64,000 bases of DNA from Sinohyriopsis cumingii. Lineage: Eukaryota; Mollusca; Bivalvia; Unionida; Unionidae. The notes beneath the pieces are model-generated. The model saw nothing but the letters and a program-made list of their open reading frames with translations. It was not told the DNA's origin and searched no databases. This document shows positions 35,085 through 47,449 of the stretch, one piece after another; position 1 is the stretch's first letter; each line of letters begins with the position of its first letter. The stretch is from positions 16,603,043 to 16,667,042 of the forward strand of contig CM068839.1 of NCBI GenBank assembly GCA_028554795.2, read 5' to 3'. The translations under genes were made by a program, and so were the position numbers.

Positions 35085-35356
35085 TCACATCGCTAAGATT
35101 TCTGCAGTGTGGCAGTTTATAGTGATGTCTAGCGCTATGGCATCATGCCATGGACATGTAGCAAGATGTCTCAGCCAGTTACATTATCCTGACACCAGGC
35201 TGACTAGTCCTATCACTAACTCTTAATGTTGAGTGCCTAGTAAGGCAGCTGTTAGTACCATTTTTATAAGTCTTTGTTATGACTCAGCCAGGGTTCAAAC
35301 CTACAATCTCTGGTATCCACAGCAGATACTCTAACCACTAGGCCACTGGGACAGTC
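35085..35356 (-). mobile_element. tRNA-derived SINE, family 2, copy 2
   Basis: Reverse complement of family 2: CCACTAGGCCACTGG (A-box end, 35336-35350), GGTTCAAACC (B-box), AAGGCAGCTGTTAGTACC and AGCATGATG-type tail, all inverted. Confidence 0.75.
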
Positions 35357-36611
35357 TCAACATTAGAGTGAGTGAGCTATAATGATAACCATAGATGTGA
35401 ACTACATGCAGTTCTGATGGTTCAGAAGTTATAATGACACAGACTGGTTCCTTCCTGGGAACACGTTTTTGTCATTAGTCAACCAACAATAACTGTTCAT
35501 TGTCTCCTCTTGATTAGTCTCATGAGAGATGTTACCTAAGATACAAAGAATAAATCCACATAAACTGTAAAAGATGATTCCTACCAGTGAAGGCAGGAAT
35601 GCATGGTACAATCCCACAAGCACTGGGTTCATGGCTTTTAGGAAGTTGTTAAATCATTGTACTCTGAACTTTCACAGAATCAAGTACACTAATGAAGATT
35701 TCAGCTTACAAAATATGAGTGACTTGTTCTTGAATCTGGTCATGAATGTAATGTCACATATCAGGACATGGCAGTGTCAGCTGACTGGCACACCGATTCT
35801 AACTACATTAGCTTCCATTTGCATTAATGGCCTTGCTAAGGAGAGAAATTAATTTTGTTAGGTTAGTGAAAGCGGCACAGACAGACCACACCCATTCATG
35901 AAAGTGCAACCTTAGACCCAGACTTGAATTTGCCCCTTTCATTGGATTTGTCTGGAAACATTTGATGGTCAGATAATAATTTTGGAATCCCACAAGATCT
36001 CCCATGCACATGTATAAGCAAATTGTGTCTCAGTGTTCATCCACTTAGTAGACTCCTCATGCTCCTACTGGGTGCCACAGGAAGAGGTGGAATGCTCAGC
36101 ATTTCCTCCTTTTACCAATTAACCTGTTGTATTGTGATCAGGTAATGCATCTGACAGAAAAAATGAATGTTTATTTCTTCCATAATGCTTACCTGATCAT
36201 GAGACAAATCATCCCACCCACCTATCCTTGTAATGCAAACATTCTTTAAGGTTTTGCTCAAATAAACACTGTTACATATGGATATACTTAGAATGTAGAA
36301 GAGGATGTTAACCACTATGAGTTGCTTTTGGATTCAGAGATAACAGAAGTTATCCTAATGTAATGTGATCAGTTAAATGTTGTTGGAGAACATAATTTAC
36401 TGCAAATTTGCTTTTAGATTTATTCCAGTGGTTATTTATTTTATTTATGATATTGTATACATTGTCTTTTTATTAAAGAATGTCTTTGCAAGATAAGATT
36501 CAGAAGCAGTAGTTATCTCAATTTAATTCTATTGAAAACAGAAACTTGACTTTAGTAAATGTTATGTCCCAGAAACTCTTAAAGGATTGTCTTGGTATTT
36601 TTCTCTTTTAG
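35357..36611. other. Intron 3 stretch with a hairpin
   Basis: Mostly unassigned. TGATCAGGTAA (36135-36145) and TTACCTGATCA (36189-36199) form an 11-bp perfect stem with a loop of about 43 nt. The surrounding sequence resembles that of the hairpin at 57259-57343 in a DIRS-like fossil, so this may be a remnant end of the same kind of element. Confidence 0.4.
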
Positions 36612-36675
36612 AACAACAGCTTCCACTGAGAGTCTACAACAGTTGTCAAGACAAATAAATGGCCTACTAGCAGAG
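36612..36675 (+). CDS. GOLGA2: GOLGA2 exon 4
   Basis: Acceptor TCTTTTAG|AAC, donor GCAGAG|GTTTGT. Encodes Arg106 to Glu127: TTASTESLQQLSRQINGLLA then E, aligning with vertebrate FSSTESLRQLSQQLNGLV. This is a signature block of GM130. The last part of the exon and its donor are the source of the tandem array that follows immediately (36676-37380). Only the first donor keeps the frame, because the next codons read GTT TGT ATC TAC TGA. Confidence 0.9.
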
Positions 36676-37380
36676 GTTTGTATCTACTGATATAAATGGC
36701 CTAATAGCAGAGGATTGTATCTACTGATTTAAATGACCTACAAAGTTAAATGACCAACTCGCAGAGGATTGTATCAACTGATTTAAATGGCATAATAGCA
36801 GAGGATTGTATCTACTGATTTAAATGGCCTACTAGCAAAGGATTGTATCTACTGATTTAAATGGCCTACTAGCAGAGGATTGTATCTACCGATTTAAATG
36901 GCCTACTAGCAGAGGATTATATCTACTGATTTAAATGGCCTACTAGCAGAGGATTGTATCTACTGATTTAAATGGCCTACTAGCAGAGGTGTGTATCTGC
37001 TGATATAAATGGCCTAATACCAGAGCTTTGTATCTACTGATTTAAATGGCCTCATATCAAAGGTTTGTACCTACTGATTTGAATGGCCTACTAACAGAGG
37101 TTTGTATCTACTGATATAAATGGCCTACTAGCAGAGGTTTGTATCTACTGATTTAAATGGCCTACTAGCAGAGGTTTGTATCTTCTGATTTAAATGGCCT
37201 ACTAGCAGAGGTTTGTATCTACTGATTTAAATGGCCTACTAGCAGAGGTTTGTATCTACTGATATAAATGGCGTAATACCAGAGGTTTTTATCTACTGAA
37301 AAAGATGGCCTAATAGTAGAGGTTTGTATCTACTGTAATAAATGACCTACTGGCAGAGGTTTGTATCTATATATATAAAT
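36676..37380. repeat. Minisatellite built from the exon 4 splice donor (37-bp unit, about 19 copies)
   Basis: Starts at the exon 4-intron boundary. Each unit reads GTTTGTATCTACTGATTTAA, then ATGGCCTACTAGCAGAG; the second half is the 3' end of exon 4 and the first half begins with its GT donor. So every unit carries an exon-end/donor copy. Most copies keep CAGAG|GTTTGT or CAGAG|GATTGT. Confidence 0.95.
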
Positions 37381-38837
37381 GGCTTACACATATCTGTCAG
37401 CATTATCAGTAAAGTAATCAGTGTATCATACAACCAAATCTTGTCAACTTCCTAATGATGCCACATTTTTTATATGAAAATAAATTGTTTAAGAAAATAA
37501 TTGCCAGAAAAATCTCACTAAAGAATCCTCTTAAGCAGAGATGTGGATATGTATCATTTAACTTAAACAAGCTTGCATCAGCCAGGTCCATGTTCACTCT
37601 ACGTTATCAAATTTTTTCAACATTTACAGCAACTAAATGTCAGCAGTTTAAACGTGTAAACATTGCAGCCTTAACAAGAAATTGTTTTATTGCAGCCCAT
37701 TGAGTTAAAGTACTTTATGGCAGCCCATTGTGTTAGTCTTGTTTTATGATGGCCCATTGAGTTAAAGTCCTGTTTTATGGTTGCCTTTTGAGTTGAAGTC
37801 TTGTTTTATGGCAGCCCATTGAGTTAAAGTATTGTTTTATGGCAGCCCATTGAGTTAAAGTTCCCCCACATAAACAAGTATGGTCTAAACACATGGGTGT
37901 GTTTTATCAGTCCAGCTGTCAGCTGGCTGCTCCTTTTGTCTAGTGACGACTGATTGTCCACAATTAGTATGATTTATCATTCATGACATGATGTTTCCAT
38001 AGACTGTGTTGTAAACTGACCTGTGATAGTGAAACTGATGATGATAATGATGTTTCCCTTGCTTTGGTTCATGACACTTAATTGAGTTTTGAAATGAGGA
38101 TGTTTTTGGATATTGTTAATTTTGATAGTGACACTGATACACCTGTGATGCCAACAACTGAAATATAAATTTATTGTGCCATGAAGATGGTGTTTGTGAA
38201 ATTAGTGATCACCAAGAAACAACTGAGTTAATGAATAAAGACAGTTTCACATGAAAGGGATTTGATTGATTCACAAGCAAATATATGTACATGTACACTG
38301 ACACTTGTCCGGTTTTCTTTTCACTTCTTTTTCTAATCATGACAACCTGTATTTAAGCAACTGTATGCTGCTTGAAAATGCTGTTACCGCTACCTCTGAA
38401 TTCTGACAGTAATCATGCTCATATAAATTGTTTGCTACATGTATATCCAACCTCATCAATATTGACGAGCATTGCGCATTTTGAAAAATGTACAATTTGG
38501 ACATAATGTTTCTTGGTTATAATGTTTACAAAATCACAGACCCAGTGTTTACAAGTAATTGTTCAAATTATGCCCACAGTTTTGATATTTTGTGATATCA
38601 TTTGTATTATTGTTTAGTGGTCACTATTGCCAATAAACTTTTGTTTTGCTTTGTGGTGTCAGAATGTATTGTGATAGTTTGTTCCATTTATTGCAATAGT
38701 ATTCATTCCACAAGACATTGTTATATTCTTTATTGTTATATTCTAGAACAATCCCTGATAATATTGTTGATGGGTCGTCCTTTTTGATTTTACTGTATTC
38801 TTGTTGTGAATTATAACTTAATGTGTTTTTCTTTCAG
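37381..38837. other. Intron 4 remainder with a small tandem repeat
   Basis: 37684-37870 has about five copies of GTTTTATGGCAGCCCATTGA plus TTAAAGT (about 38 bp). The rest is unassigned. Confidence 0.6.
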
Positions 38838-38888
38838 ACAGATGCTGTAATGGATGATCAAGAAAATTCCAGTGTTGCTGAACTAGAG
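38838..38888 (+). CDS. GOLGA2: GOLGA2 exon 5
   Basis: Acceptor TTCTTTCAG|ACA, donor CTAGAG|GTACTC, phase 0 on both sides. Encodes residues 128-144, TDAVMDDQENSSVAELE, an acidic linker entering the first coiled coil (vertebrate SSANLKDLESRY region). Confidence 0.8.
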
Positions 38889-38980
38889 GTACTCCACCAT
38901 GTATCAAATATGTATTGCATACATAAGAGCAACTGTGAAGTTCCGGTCACTTTTGAACAATGATTGGGATTCTTTTATGT

Positions 38981-39215
38981 TGTTGTTATAGGGTTTAATG
39001 CCATTTTTCAGCACACAATAGGCTCTACATGGTGGCCAGTATTAATGGTGGAGGAAAAACCCGTGAAAATCCCAGAAAGAACCACCGACCCACGATAAGC
39101 TACTGGCAAGCTTTCTCACATACCGAATCGGAGACTCGAACCCACGCAGACAGAGGTGAGATGGCAGTGATCCATAACGGAGAGCGCTTTAAACCACTCG
39201 GCCACTCGGGGCCCC
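38981..39215 (-). mobile_element. tRNA-derived SINE, family 1, copy 2
   Basis: Inverted copy ending CACTCGGGGCCCC. B-box GAGACTCGAACCC and TGGAGGAA..ACCACCGACCCACG body are visible. Perfect 12-bp target duplication ATTCTTTTATGT at 38969-38980 and 39216-39227. Confidence 0.92.
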
Positions 39216-40844
39216 ATTCTTTTATGTATTAATTGATTAGGGTGGTGTATATTGTTTGATGCATATGATTCTATGATGTCATCTATACTAAATATCAGAA
39301 TGGCACATGCCACTTGAGTAGAGATATTTCATGTTAGATAGGAGAGGGGAATATTTCATTGGTATATAATGTATGCATGGAATAATTTATGGTGTTAGGA
39401 ATATAATCTTACAGCTTGTTTCATGAATATTTTTCCAGAGCAAATGGAAAGAATCAGTACCCTCTAGCTTTATTCTTGGGTGGGAAGTTTCCTTTATGCT
39501 GTGGCAGATGTATATGTACAGTCGACTTTGCATGATCCCTACAGACCATTTGTGAAAACTTACTATGTAAGACCAGAATCTGTAGGTATAGTTGGACTTT
39601 ATATACCAGATCACTGTATTAAAGTAAAATACACAGTGGAAAGTAAATTTGTGTACCCAGTGATGTATAGTACTTAAAGATCCCTTGCTCTAGCAATTTT
39701 CAAGGAAGTTGTATAGGTGTAAAGTTATCTTTATGAGGTGGCATTATACTGGGGTACATTACACATGGTATTACTATTACATAATATAATGGATTCCATC
39801 ATCATACCTGCCTTATAGTAATCTCTGACTATAACACTGTTCTTCTAAGCCATACCAATTTACAGTATTATACTGGGCTGCATTGAACTTGTTACTAATA
39901 CATTGTGGAAATGGGTTCATGACAATACCTGCCACATAAATAGGATGTTTCTTTAGTGAGGTGCCTTATTGCAAGAGACCACTGTTGTTGCCATTACGAT
40001 GTAGTGTTTTGCAGCAAGTCACCATATGGGTTACATTATACGTAATATTACTGACTAATTAAAAAAGGGTCCACATTGAAATAACATTTTATAGTGAGGG
40101 GCTATGGTATTTCTCACATTATATGGTGTAATTTAGATTAATGTACCCAAATAATAATGATCTCAGTCCTGCTTGGACACTTGATAGTGAATGCATTGGT
40201 GTTTGTATGTGTGTCCAGTTAGGTCATCCACGTGTCCATCCATACTCATTATTAAGCTCAGTATTACGGATTGTTTTATTGGTCCTCATTATTGAAGTTT
40301 GGGTGTGTGCTCATCATGTATGCTCGGCCAGCTTCTTGTTCTGTATGTAATACAATAACACCTCAGAAATTCACAAATGATAGTGTGACATTATGCACAG
40401 CAAAGGCTCCAAATGCAGATAAAAAGTTACTCCCCACCATTGTGGATTGTCAAGTTTGTATCCTCTGTCATGGGGGAAAATAGAATCTTAAACAAGAATT
40501 CATTTCAAAGCAAATTTACGAAACTCATTAAATAATTTAATTTTTTTCTAAAGCCTTTAGTGCTTGCAAAAGATAAATATTATTTGGATTTTGTTTGAAA
40601 TAAGCATGTATGTGAGATTCACAGTTTTTTTTTTGTCATCAGGATGTATTGAAATTAGAACAGTTGAATTTGTTAAATTAAATCTGAGAGTTTGCTAATA
40701 ATGATATTGTCTCTGCATTTTATCGAGACAAGAAAAACACATTTTAAATGTTCAGTATACAGTACAAGTATGAGTTTAAATTGATGGACCTATTTTTGGA
40801 AGTAAATGGTAATGATCTCATCATATGAATTATAATTCTATGAT
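39216..40844. other. Intron 5 stretch: nothing recognised
   Basis: Short ORFs only. Confidence 0.5.
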
Positions 40845-41100
40845 TGCTCAAAGCATGCACGGCTAGTTTGGTTTGCTGCAACACAAGTAGGGTTATTTAA
40901 TGCTGAGACAATTGGACCAAAGTGTCTTGCCCAAGGACATACTACTGAAGCCAACCTGGGCAGATACAGTTGGACATTGCGAATGGAGATGCCTCTATAA
41001 CCAGCCTCTGCTGATATGATTATTAAATTAAAAATGCATCCATTCATTTGCGAGTCGGTTGAGCTAACCATGTAGCTACAGGGGCTCTTTCCATAATCAG
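40845..41100 (-). mobile_element. Possible SINE-like repeat (third family)
   Basis: Contains CCAAAGTGTCTTGCCCAAGGACAT, a motif common in dispersed animal repeats, and on - a tRNA-like GTAGCTACATGGTTAGCTCA near 41085-41055. No clear target duplication was found. Confidence 0.4.
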
Positions 41101-41133
41101 TCATTACTTAAATATGCATAAGAGTGCATCATT

Positions 41134-41340
41134 CCTATTCTGTGTACGCAAGCCCACAGTGAGTATTGACAATAGACCTATTCTGTGTACCCACGCCCAC
41201 AGTGGGTATTGACAAAAGGCCTATTCTGTGTACCCAAGCCCACAGCGAGTATTGACAACAGACCTATTCTGTGTACCCAAGCCCACAGCGAGTATTGACA
41301 ACAGACCTATTCTGTGTACCACTGCGCATAGGGGGTATGC
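41134..41340. repeat. Minisatellite, about 43-bp unit, five copies
   Basis: Repeats starting CCTATTCTGTGTACCCAAGC, followed by CCACAGCGAGTATTGACAAC; the copies at about 41218 and 41261 are almost identical. Confidence 0.9.
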
Positions 41341-41591
41341 ACTCTAGGAACATGGCATATGAAAGTCCTATGGCACTACAGACTCTGTATTCACTGAACT
41401 TTGTTCTGTGTAGTTGCTTCTGATAGCATACTGGTAGACTTCTGTTTCATGCAGTTTTAAGTACAGTGTAGTTCCATTAGAAAAAATAGTAGAAGACAAA
41501 TTTTATCACATGAAGTTACCTTGCCTTGCAGTTTATGATTTTAAAATACAAGCTGACTTAATGTTGCAAATAATATTTGTCTCTTTTTCAG

Positions 41592-41672
41592 AGAAGAAAT
41601 AGAGAATTAGCTGCCCTCCTGGAAAGACATTCCCAAGCTAATGAACAACTTAACATTCAGGTTCAGCAATTG
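41592..41672 (+). CDS. GOLGA2: GOLGA2 exon 6
   Basis: Acceptor CTCTTTTTCAG|AGA, donor CAATTG|GTAAAT, phase 0. Encodes residues 145-171, RRNRELAALLERHSQANEQL then NIQVQQL. Heptad-like; corresponds to the vertebrate YQQLAVALDSSYVTNKQLN block. Confidence 0.85.
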
Positions 41673-42012
41673 GTAAATGTTTATTCTCTTTATTTTGAAT
41701 AATGTATGACATGCAAATTAAGTTAACTACACTTAAAATACATTGATGTTCAGATCTATACCTATGTTTGTGTGTGAAGAGAAATGGTGATTAAATAAAG
41801 GGTAATAATTAAACAAAATACATCAAAAGCTAAAGATTTAAGAGAGAAGCATGTGTCATGTCAAGCCTTTATTATGTAAACCCTGTTAATTTAATTGTAA
41901 ATTCTTGTTATATTGAAGTGATATTTAATTTGTTGGGGATAAGGTTGAAGAAAGTAGACTGAAATGACGTGTTTGTGATGTACAATTTAATTGCATCCTA
42001 TATTAATTTCAG
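41673..42012. other. Intron 6: nothing recognised
   Basis: 340 bp, AT-rich, no feature. Confidence 0.6.
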
Positions 42013-42114
42013 AGGGAACACACACAAGCCGTTCATCTGCAATTAGAAAAAGAAAGGGAGGTGTTAACAGAAAGGCTTAAGAAGGAAGTTGGCCCACTGA
42101 AAGAACAACTTCAG
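42013..42114 (+). CDS. GOLGA2: GOLGA2 exon 7
   Basis: Acceptor TTAATTTCAG|AGG, donor CTTCAG|GTGTGT, phase 0. Encodes residues 172-205, coiled coil: REHTQAVHLQLEKEREVL, then ERLKKEVGPLKEQLQ. The end joins VHIQTIGILV of exon 8, as in the vertebrate REQLQVHIQTIGILV. Confidence 0.9.
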
Positions 42115-42979
42115 GTGTGTTAAACCTTATTTGCATGAAGTTTGATTTTAGTTTTGTGAAAGGGCTTAGAAAGAACAATAATTGGTTGTGTAACAAAATG
42201 TCCCATGAAAAAGTTAAGTTTAGACCACTGGTTGGATTGAGAAAAAGGACCTACATTTGGAGGTGGTCCCATATTTTCTTCAGATAATCACCTGATTGTT
42301 GTATCGTAGGACTATGTCTACTGCCTTGCTGATGCAGTCCTCTCCGACTGAAAAAGAGGGTCATTCTTTTGACTTGTTTAAGCAGCCAACGTGCTAAAAG
42401 ATTGTCTACTTGTCAAGACGGAAGTCAGATTAGAATGGTCTTCTCTTTGATAAAATTATTGGCACCAATCCTATCATTATTTCCTGTTCAGCCCTAGTCA
42501 GCACACTTTATTGAGATTTCACAAATACTGATCCTCTTCATCCACTTAGTGATTCTTTGCAAAATTTCTCATTTCAGGGATGTGTATTCCATCTGTTTTC
42601 GATTCTAAATCTCCCTCTGTTGTCATTGTACTTTAATATTTTGCATATAAACTGTCTTTTTCATATACACGTATCAATGCCATCTTATTTGCCCTTCCAA
42701 TGGTCTATACACACAACTCTGTGCTCAGTCTTTTTTATTCTTCAATTAAATGACATGTTATAAGATCATTAGAGTATTTTGTTGACATTTATCCTACTTC
42801 ACTGCACCACTTAACAGTTCAGCATCATGCTTACCTGGTTAAACCTGTATATGCCATTGTCTTTTCTCTAATTATAGGAGTCATCAACACTGGGCATGAT
42901 TTGAACCATGCATGTGAGACATGCTTACATTGGTCAGTGGATGGGATGAGCATTTGAACCTGGCAGTCAAAAGAGAGCC
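42115..42979. other. Intron 7, first part: no gene recognised
   Basis: Possibly decayed retroelement sequence; nothing diagnostic. Confidence 0.4.
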
Positions 42980-45430
42980 AAGAAATGCACAAGCATGATG
43001 ATGTGGATGTCTTACTTTGTTGCCAATTTTCAGATATCTGAACCACTGCAGACAGAAAGATTGCTTATTCAGAGGAAAAGTCTGAAAGTGCTGCCATTGT
43101 GGGCTTCTTTTACAACCTCAGCCCCACTAAAGCTCCTGCTACCACAACCTGAATATATGATTACAACACAACCTATCAACCCATTACTGATAGGGCATCA
43201 TGCCCAACTGGACCAGTCATTGATATCTAGTTATCACAAGTAGATCCTGTTGCTGATGAGGGTGATCTTTCCTGGAATATTAGTGCTGGACTTCAGCTGC
43301 AGAAACCAGTTGTCCCAAGACTATGTGCACTTGAGCTCTGACAGTCTTGACTGATTCCTTCAACTACTGGGACTGATTATTGTGATCTGTTTTATCATTT
43401 TGTCTAATCCCATCCCAAAACATAGAAATCTGGCAACGGGTCACAAAAGTTCACAACCAGATCTGCCCACCCACCCAGCTTAACTTAATAATAATAGTCT
43501 GTTTTATGTAGGTGACACAATTGGTACAAAAAATAATCTTCCTTGTGGCCCTTAAAATTGCATGATGTTTGGTGAACCGTCACAAACAGTCAAAATTCTG
43601 GCCAATTTAAGTATCATAGATTGATACTGGACAGGTCAATCACTGATCCTGGTTATAGTGAAAACTTTCCATTCCTTCACACATGGTTCCAGTTCTAGAC
43701 AAGCGGTTAACACAGATGAATGATAAAGCCAGGAATTGCACAGTTGAGGGTGTTGATTCCATTAGTCTTGCCATCATCTTCTTTGACAATTTCTAGCTGG
43801 CTGAAACCTTGAAGGTGGAAAGTTTGCCCTTTCAGAAGAAAGTTCAGCAGTGCTGCTTATCACATTCTTCTTGCACAGCTGTAGCCCTGCCTCACCCTTA
43901 ATGCCACAAACCTGTGAACCTATGGGACCAGTGTGATATGGTGCAGAAGTCCATCTAGACCAGTCAAGGACATGCCATCACCACAGATTAAACCCAGTAC
44001 TGGTTATTGTGACCTGCCCAGGGATAAGTAGTAGTTGACTTGGGGTGCAAGATATCAGTTGGACCCTAACTATAGCCAATCACCTATAGCACAGCCTCAG
44101 CCTATGCCTGCAATTTTAGAACTGGTACAAAGATATATTTCTGATATACCACATCCTGGCTCCGTATCAGCAGCACTGATAACAACAGTTCCAGCCCATA
44201 ATCTTCCTGGATGCCCAGCATAATCAGCAGTCACAGTGAATCGTCTCATGCTACACAGTACTGGACCCATAACAGTGTATCATGGTTCATCACCTGACAT
44301 GTGTCCCAGCTACATCATATGAATGCTGGTTCCAGCTATGGCAATGTCCCATTTCCACTTTCCTGGGTACCAATATGAGACCATCAGTAATACAGTGAAC
44401 TTGGCTGTACCAGCATGGCTAAACCATGAACATAGCCTAAACCCTTTCATCATGAACCCTGCTGATGGTCACAGCTTAGTGTCATTCTCTTATATGGCTT
44501 GTGTGCTTTACAGGTCAGTCCAGCAGACCAGTACTCATTCTGCAGTGTTATAACTGCTTCTGCTAATCTACAGATTTCTTCTTATTTATCCATGTTCACT
44601 GTTATGAAAAACAGCCACAAAGCCATTGTTTGATCTCAGCAGAGATTAGGAAAATCCCTTCTCAAAGGCACAGTTTTCCTTCAAGAAGGGCCCCGAATGG
44701 TCTAAAGCGCTCTCCATTGCGGATCACTGCCATCTCACCTCTGTCTGTGTGGGTTCGAGTCCAAGGCTCGGCTAACGTTGGTACGTGGGAAAGCCTGCTG
44801 GTAGCTTCTTGTGGGTTGGTGGTTCTTCCCTGGGTTTTCCTGGGTTCTTCCTCCACCAGTTATACTGGCCATCATGTATAGCCTATTTTGTGCTGAAAAA
44901 TGGCATTAAACCCTAGAACAACAACATCAAGAAGGACCCAGTTTCCAAGGGCCACTGGTGTAAAGGCATTGGGAGATAATGATTGGCTTCAATTCATCTT
45001 CTCTCCCTATCAGCCTTCCTAAAGGAAATTATGCCTTGATCATGCAATCCTTTTCACCCTTTTCTAAAACCATAGTGAAGGTGGTAGAAGACTGCAACAC
45101 TTTGCCAATGAATAGAGATTCTCCCCTGATCATCTGTGGATACTGAAAATCATCTCACATTCTGTGCCCCTCCCTCATTCTCAAAGGCTTCCTTCACTAC
45201 AGTCATCCCAAGAGACCCTTACAAAGCTGATCTTATAAAGCAAAAACTCAACTCTCTCTTTAGGAAAAGGGTGTTTGAAATTCACAGCAAAAATTCACCT
45301 GGCTTTTATCCCAGACTTTACCTTGTTCCCAGATCTAATTTCAAGCTCCATCCAGTCATGAATACACAGAAAACCATATACTTTTTTGTTTTCAATGAAA
45401 TACAGAAAACTTGCACATATTGGTATTGAG
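42980..45430 (+). mobile_element. DIRS-like retrotransposon fossil 1
   Basis: Weak coding traces on +. Before 45130 a WGVKALGDNDWLQFIFSPYQ-like reading recalls the pre-RT stretch of DIRS elements. About 45235-45370 reads KQKLNSLFRKRVFEIHSKNS, PGFYPRLYLVPRSNFKLHPV, matching the DIRS/Ngaro RT start (pattern: GA/VxE...SPGFYSRLFLVPKK...RPVIDL). Pro/Gln-rich readings upstream could be gag. Heavily broken. A SINE inserted into it (44690-44926). Confidence 0.5.
44690..44926 (+). mobile_element. tRNA-derived SINE, family 1, copy 3
   Basis: GCCCCGAATGGTCTAAAGCG, B-box GGTTCGAGTCC, tail AGAACAACAACA. Target duplication TCAAGAAGG at 44681-44689 and 44927-44935. Confidence 0.92.
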
Positions 45431-45889
45431 GCAAAAAAGAAAATGTTCCACAGGTTATTTATATGTATTTTAAAATACTAACAGTGTTTTATTTTTTTCC
45501 TTTTGATAGGGTTCCTGCACCCTCCTGATTTTTAAGGACGTCATGGAACTGGAATTTGATTTTAGTGAAAATATCCTGGAAACATCCTTGAAAATTACTT
45601 TTTTCATAAAATGTTCTGGAATTTGATATTGGAAAGCTAAACTAATTTTTGTATATGCAGAAAATGCGTTATTTATCCACTGCAAGTTTGCGGTGAATGA
45701 TTTTGCAATGATTGCCATTTTTTATTGATAGTCATGGTTGAGTATAGTAACTAAAAGATTTTTGCACACATGCATTCAACTGTTGTATTGTACCTTTAAT
45801 CTAGTATCAGTCTTTAAAAATGACTCTTGGAATTTGTCATTTTCTCTGGAAAACTCCTGGAAAATAAAAATCACTTGGGTGCAGGAACC
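45431..45889. other. Intron 7 stretch: nothing recognised
   Basis: AT-rich. GGAACxxxTGGAAAA-like short repeats only. Confidence 0.5.
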
Positions 45890-46625
45890 ATGTCTAATCC
45901 TGTTTAATGTACCTTATTCGATGTTCATCCTTTGATCTTGTTTAATGTACCTTATTCAACGTTCATTGCTTTAATCCAGTTTAATGATTTTTAATCTATG
46001 TTCTTCACTTTGACCATGATTAATATACCATAGCTTTATTCATCTCTTTGATCCTGTTTAATATACCATATTTCATGTTTATCTTTTTGATCCTTTTTTA
46101 ATTACCATATTCCATGTCCAGCCCTTTGATTTGTAATGTACCATATTCGGTGTTCATTTCATTGATCCTGTTTAATGTACTTTGTTCTATTTTCATCTCT
46201 TTCTACCTCTTTAATGTACCTTATTCTATTTTTATCTCTTTGATCCTCTTTAATGTCTTTTATTCGGGGGCCCTGAGTAGCCGAGTGGTCTAAAGCGCTC
46301 TCCGTTACGGATCACTGCCATCTCACCTCTGTCTGTGTGGGTTTGGCCAATGTGGGTATGTGAGAAAGCTTGCCAGTAGCTTCTTGTGTGTCGGTTCTTC
46401 CTGGGGTTTTCTCGGGTTCTTCCTCCACCATTAATACTGGCTACCGTGAATAGCCTATCATGTGCTGAAAAATGGCGTTAAACCCCACAACAACAACAAC
46501 AATGTCTCTTATTCTAAGTCCATCACTTTGAGCCTGTTAATGTACCATATTCAGTGTTTATCTCATGGTCCTGTTTAATGTACCTTATTTTGTGTTCATC
46601 ATTTTGATCCAGTTTAATGTACCAG
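45890..46625. repeat. Minisatellite, about 40-bp unit, interrupted by a SINE
   Basis: Repeats of TTGATCCTGTTTAATGTACC plus TTATTCxATGTTCATCTCTT. About nine copies lie before 46265 and three after 46501, with a family 1 SINE in between. Confidence 0.85.
46266..46500 (+). mobile_element. tRNA-derived SINE, family 1, copy 4
   Basis: GGGGGCCCTGAGTAGCCGAG, GTGGTCTAAAGCGCTCTCC, tail CAACAACAACAAC. Target duplication AATGTCTTTTATTC (46252-46265) versus AATGTCTCTTATTC (46501-46514), one difference. Confidence 0.9.
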
Positions 46626-47449
46626 ATTTCCCAAATCTTTAAATTCATCAGAATTCTTATTGCTTTTATTTTATCATTTTTCGTGTCTTTCTTGTTTGAT
46701 ACAAGTTACAAAATACAAATAACTAACCAATACAAGTTTTGCCATGAATTACACTTCTGTCTGAAATTTTTTATTAGCAGCTTCAAGTACCAGGGAAAAT
46801 TGCTGCAAACCCATGAAAAATGATGTAAATGATATACATTAACAATCATTACACCTTATTTTCACGAAACTTCTTGCAAACTGTTAGCAAAAATATAATA
46901 TGCCAAGATATTATGAGAGCATGCTTTGTTTGTATAATCAGCTGTGTAGCTCAAAACACTGATGATTACATTATGACATCATCTGTATTATATCACTTAC
47001 TACCTAGGTGTAGTACTATGAGTTATGGGAAAGATTCGTTATAAAAATTATCATGTTTTTGACATATATTTTATTTAGTAACGAAAAAAAATAATTCTTG
47101 TACAGTTCTTAAGTGGATTATATTGTCTTCTTAAATATTTGTTCATCTATTACTTTAATGGAAAATATAGCCATTTGATACTTTTTCCCATTATACTTAA
47201 TTATATAATGACCCTTGGTACCCTGAGGACTCTGAGGGCATTTTCAATGTCCCAAGGACTGCACCACCTTTGTTATCTCTCTTGACACCTTGTGATGCCA
47301 ACCATTTTGCAGACTACAGGATACAGCTTGGTGGGCCGCATGCAGCCCATGTGCCACGTATTTTAGACCATGGTATACATTGTGTTAAAAGTATTGCATA
47401 AAAATGCTCACCAAGATACGTGACATTGTATAAATATTTTATTGATTTT
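46626..47449. other. Intron 7 stretch: nothing recognised
   Basis: No supported feature. Confidence 0.5.

Noticed and set aside
36676-37380. CRISPR-like array (regular units)
   Set aside because: There are no unique spacers; units are contiguous copies of an exon-intron junction in a eukaryotic gene.
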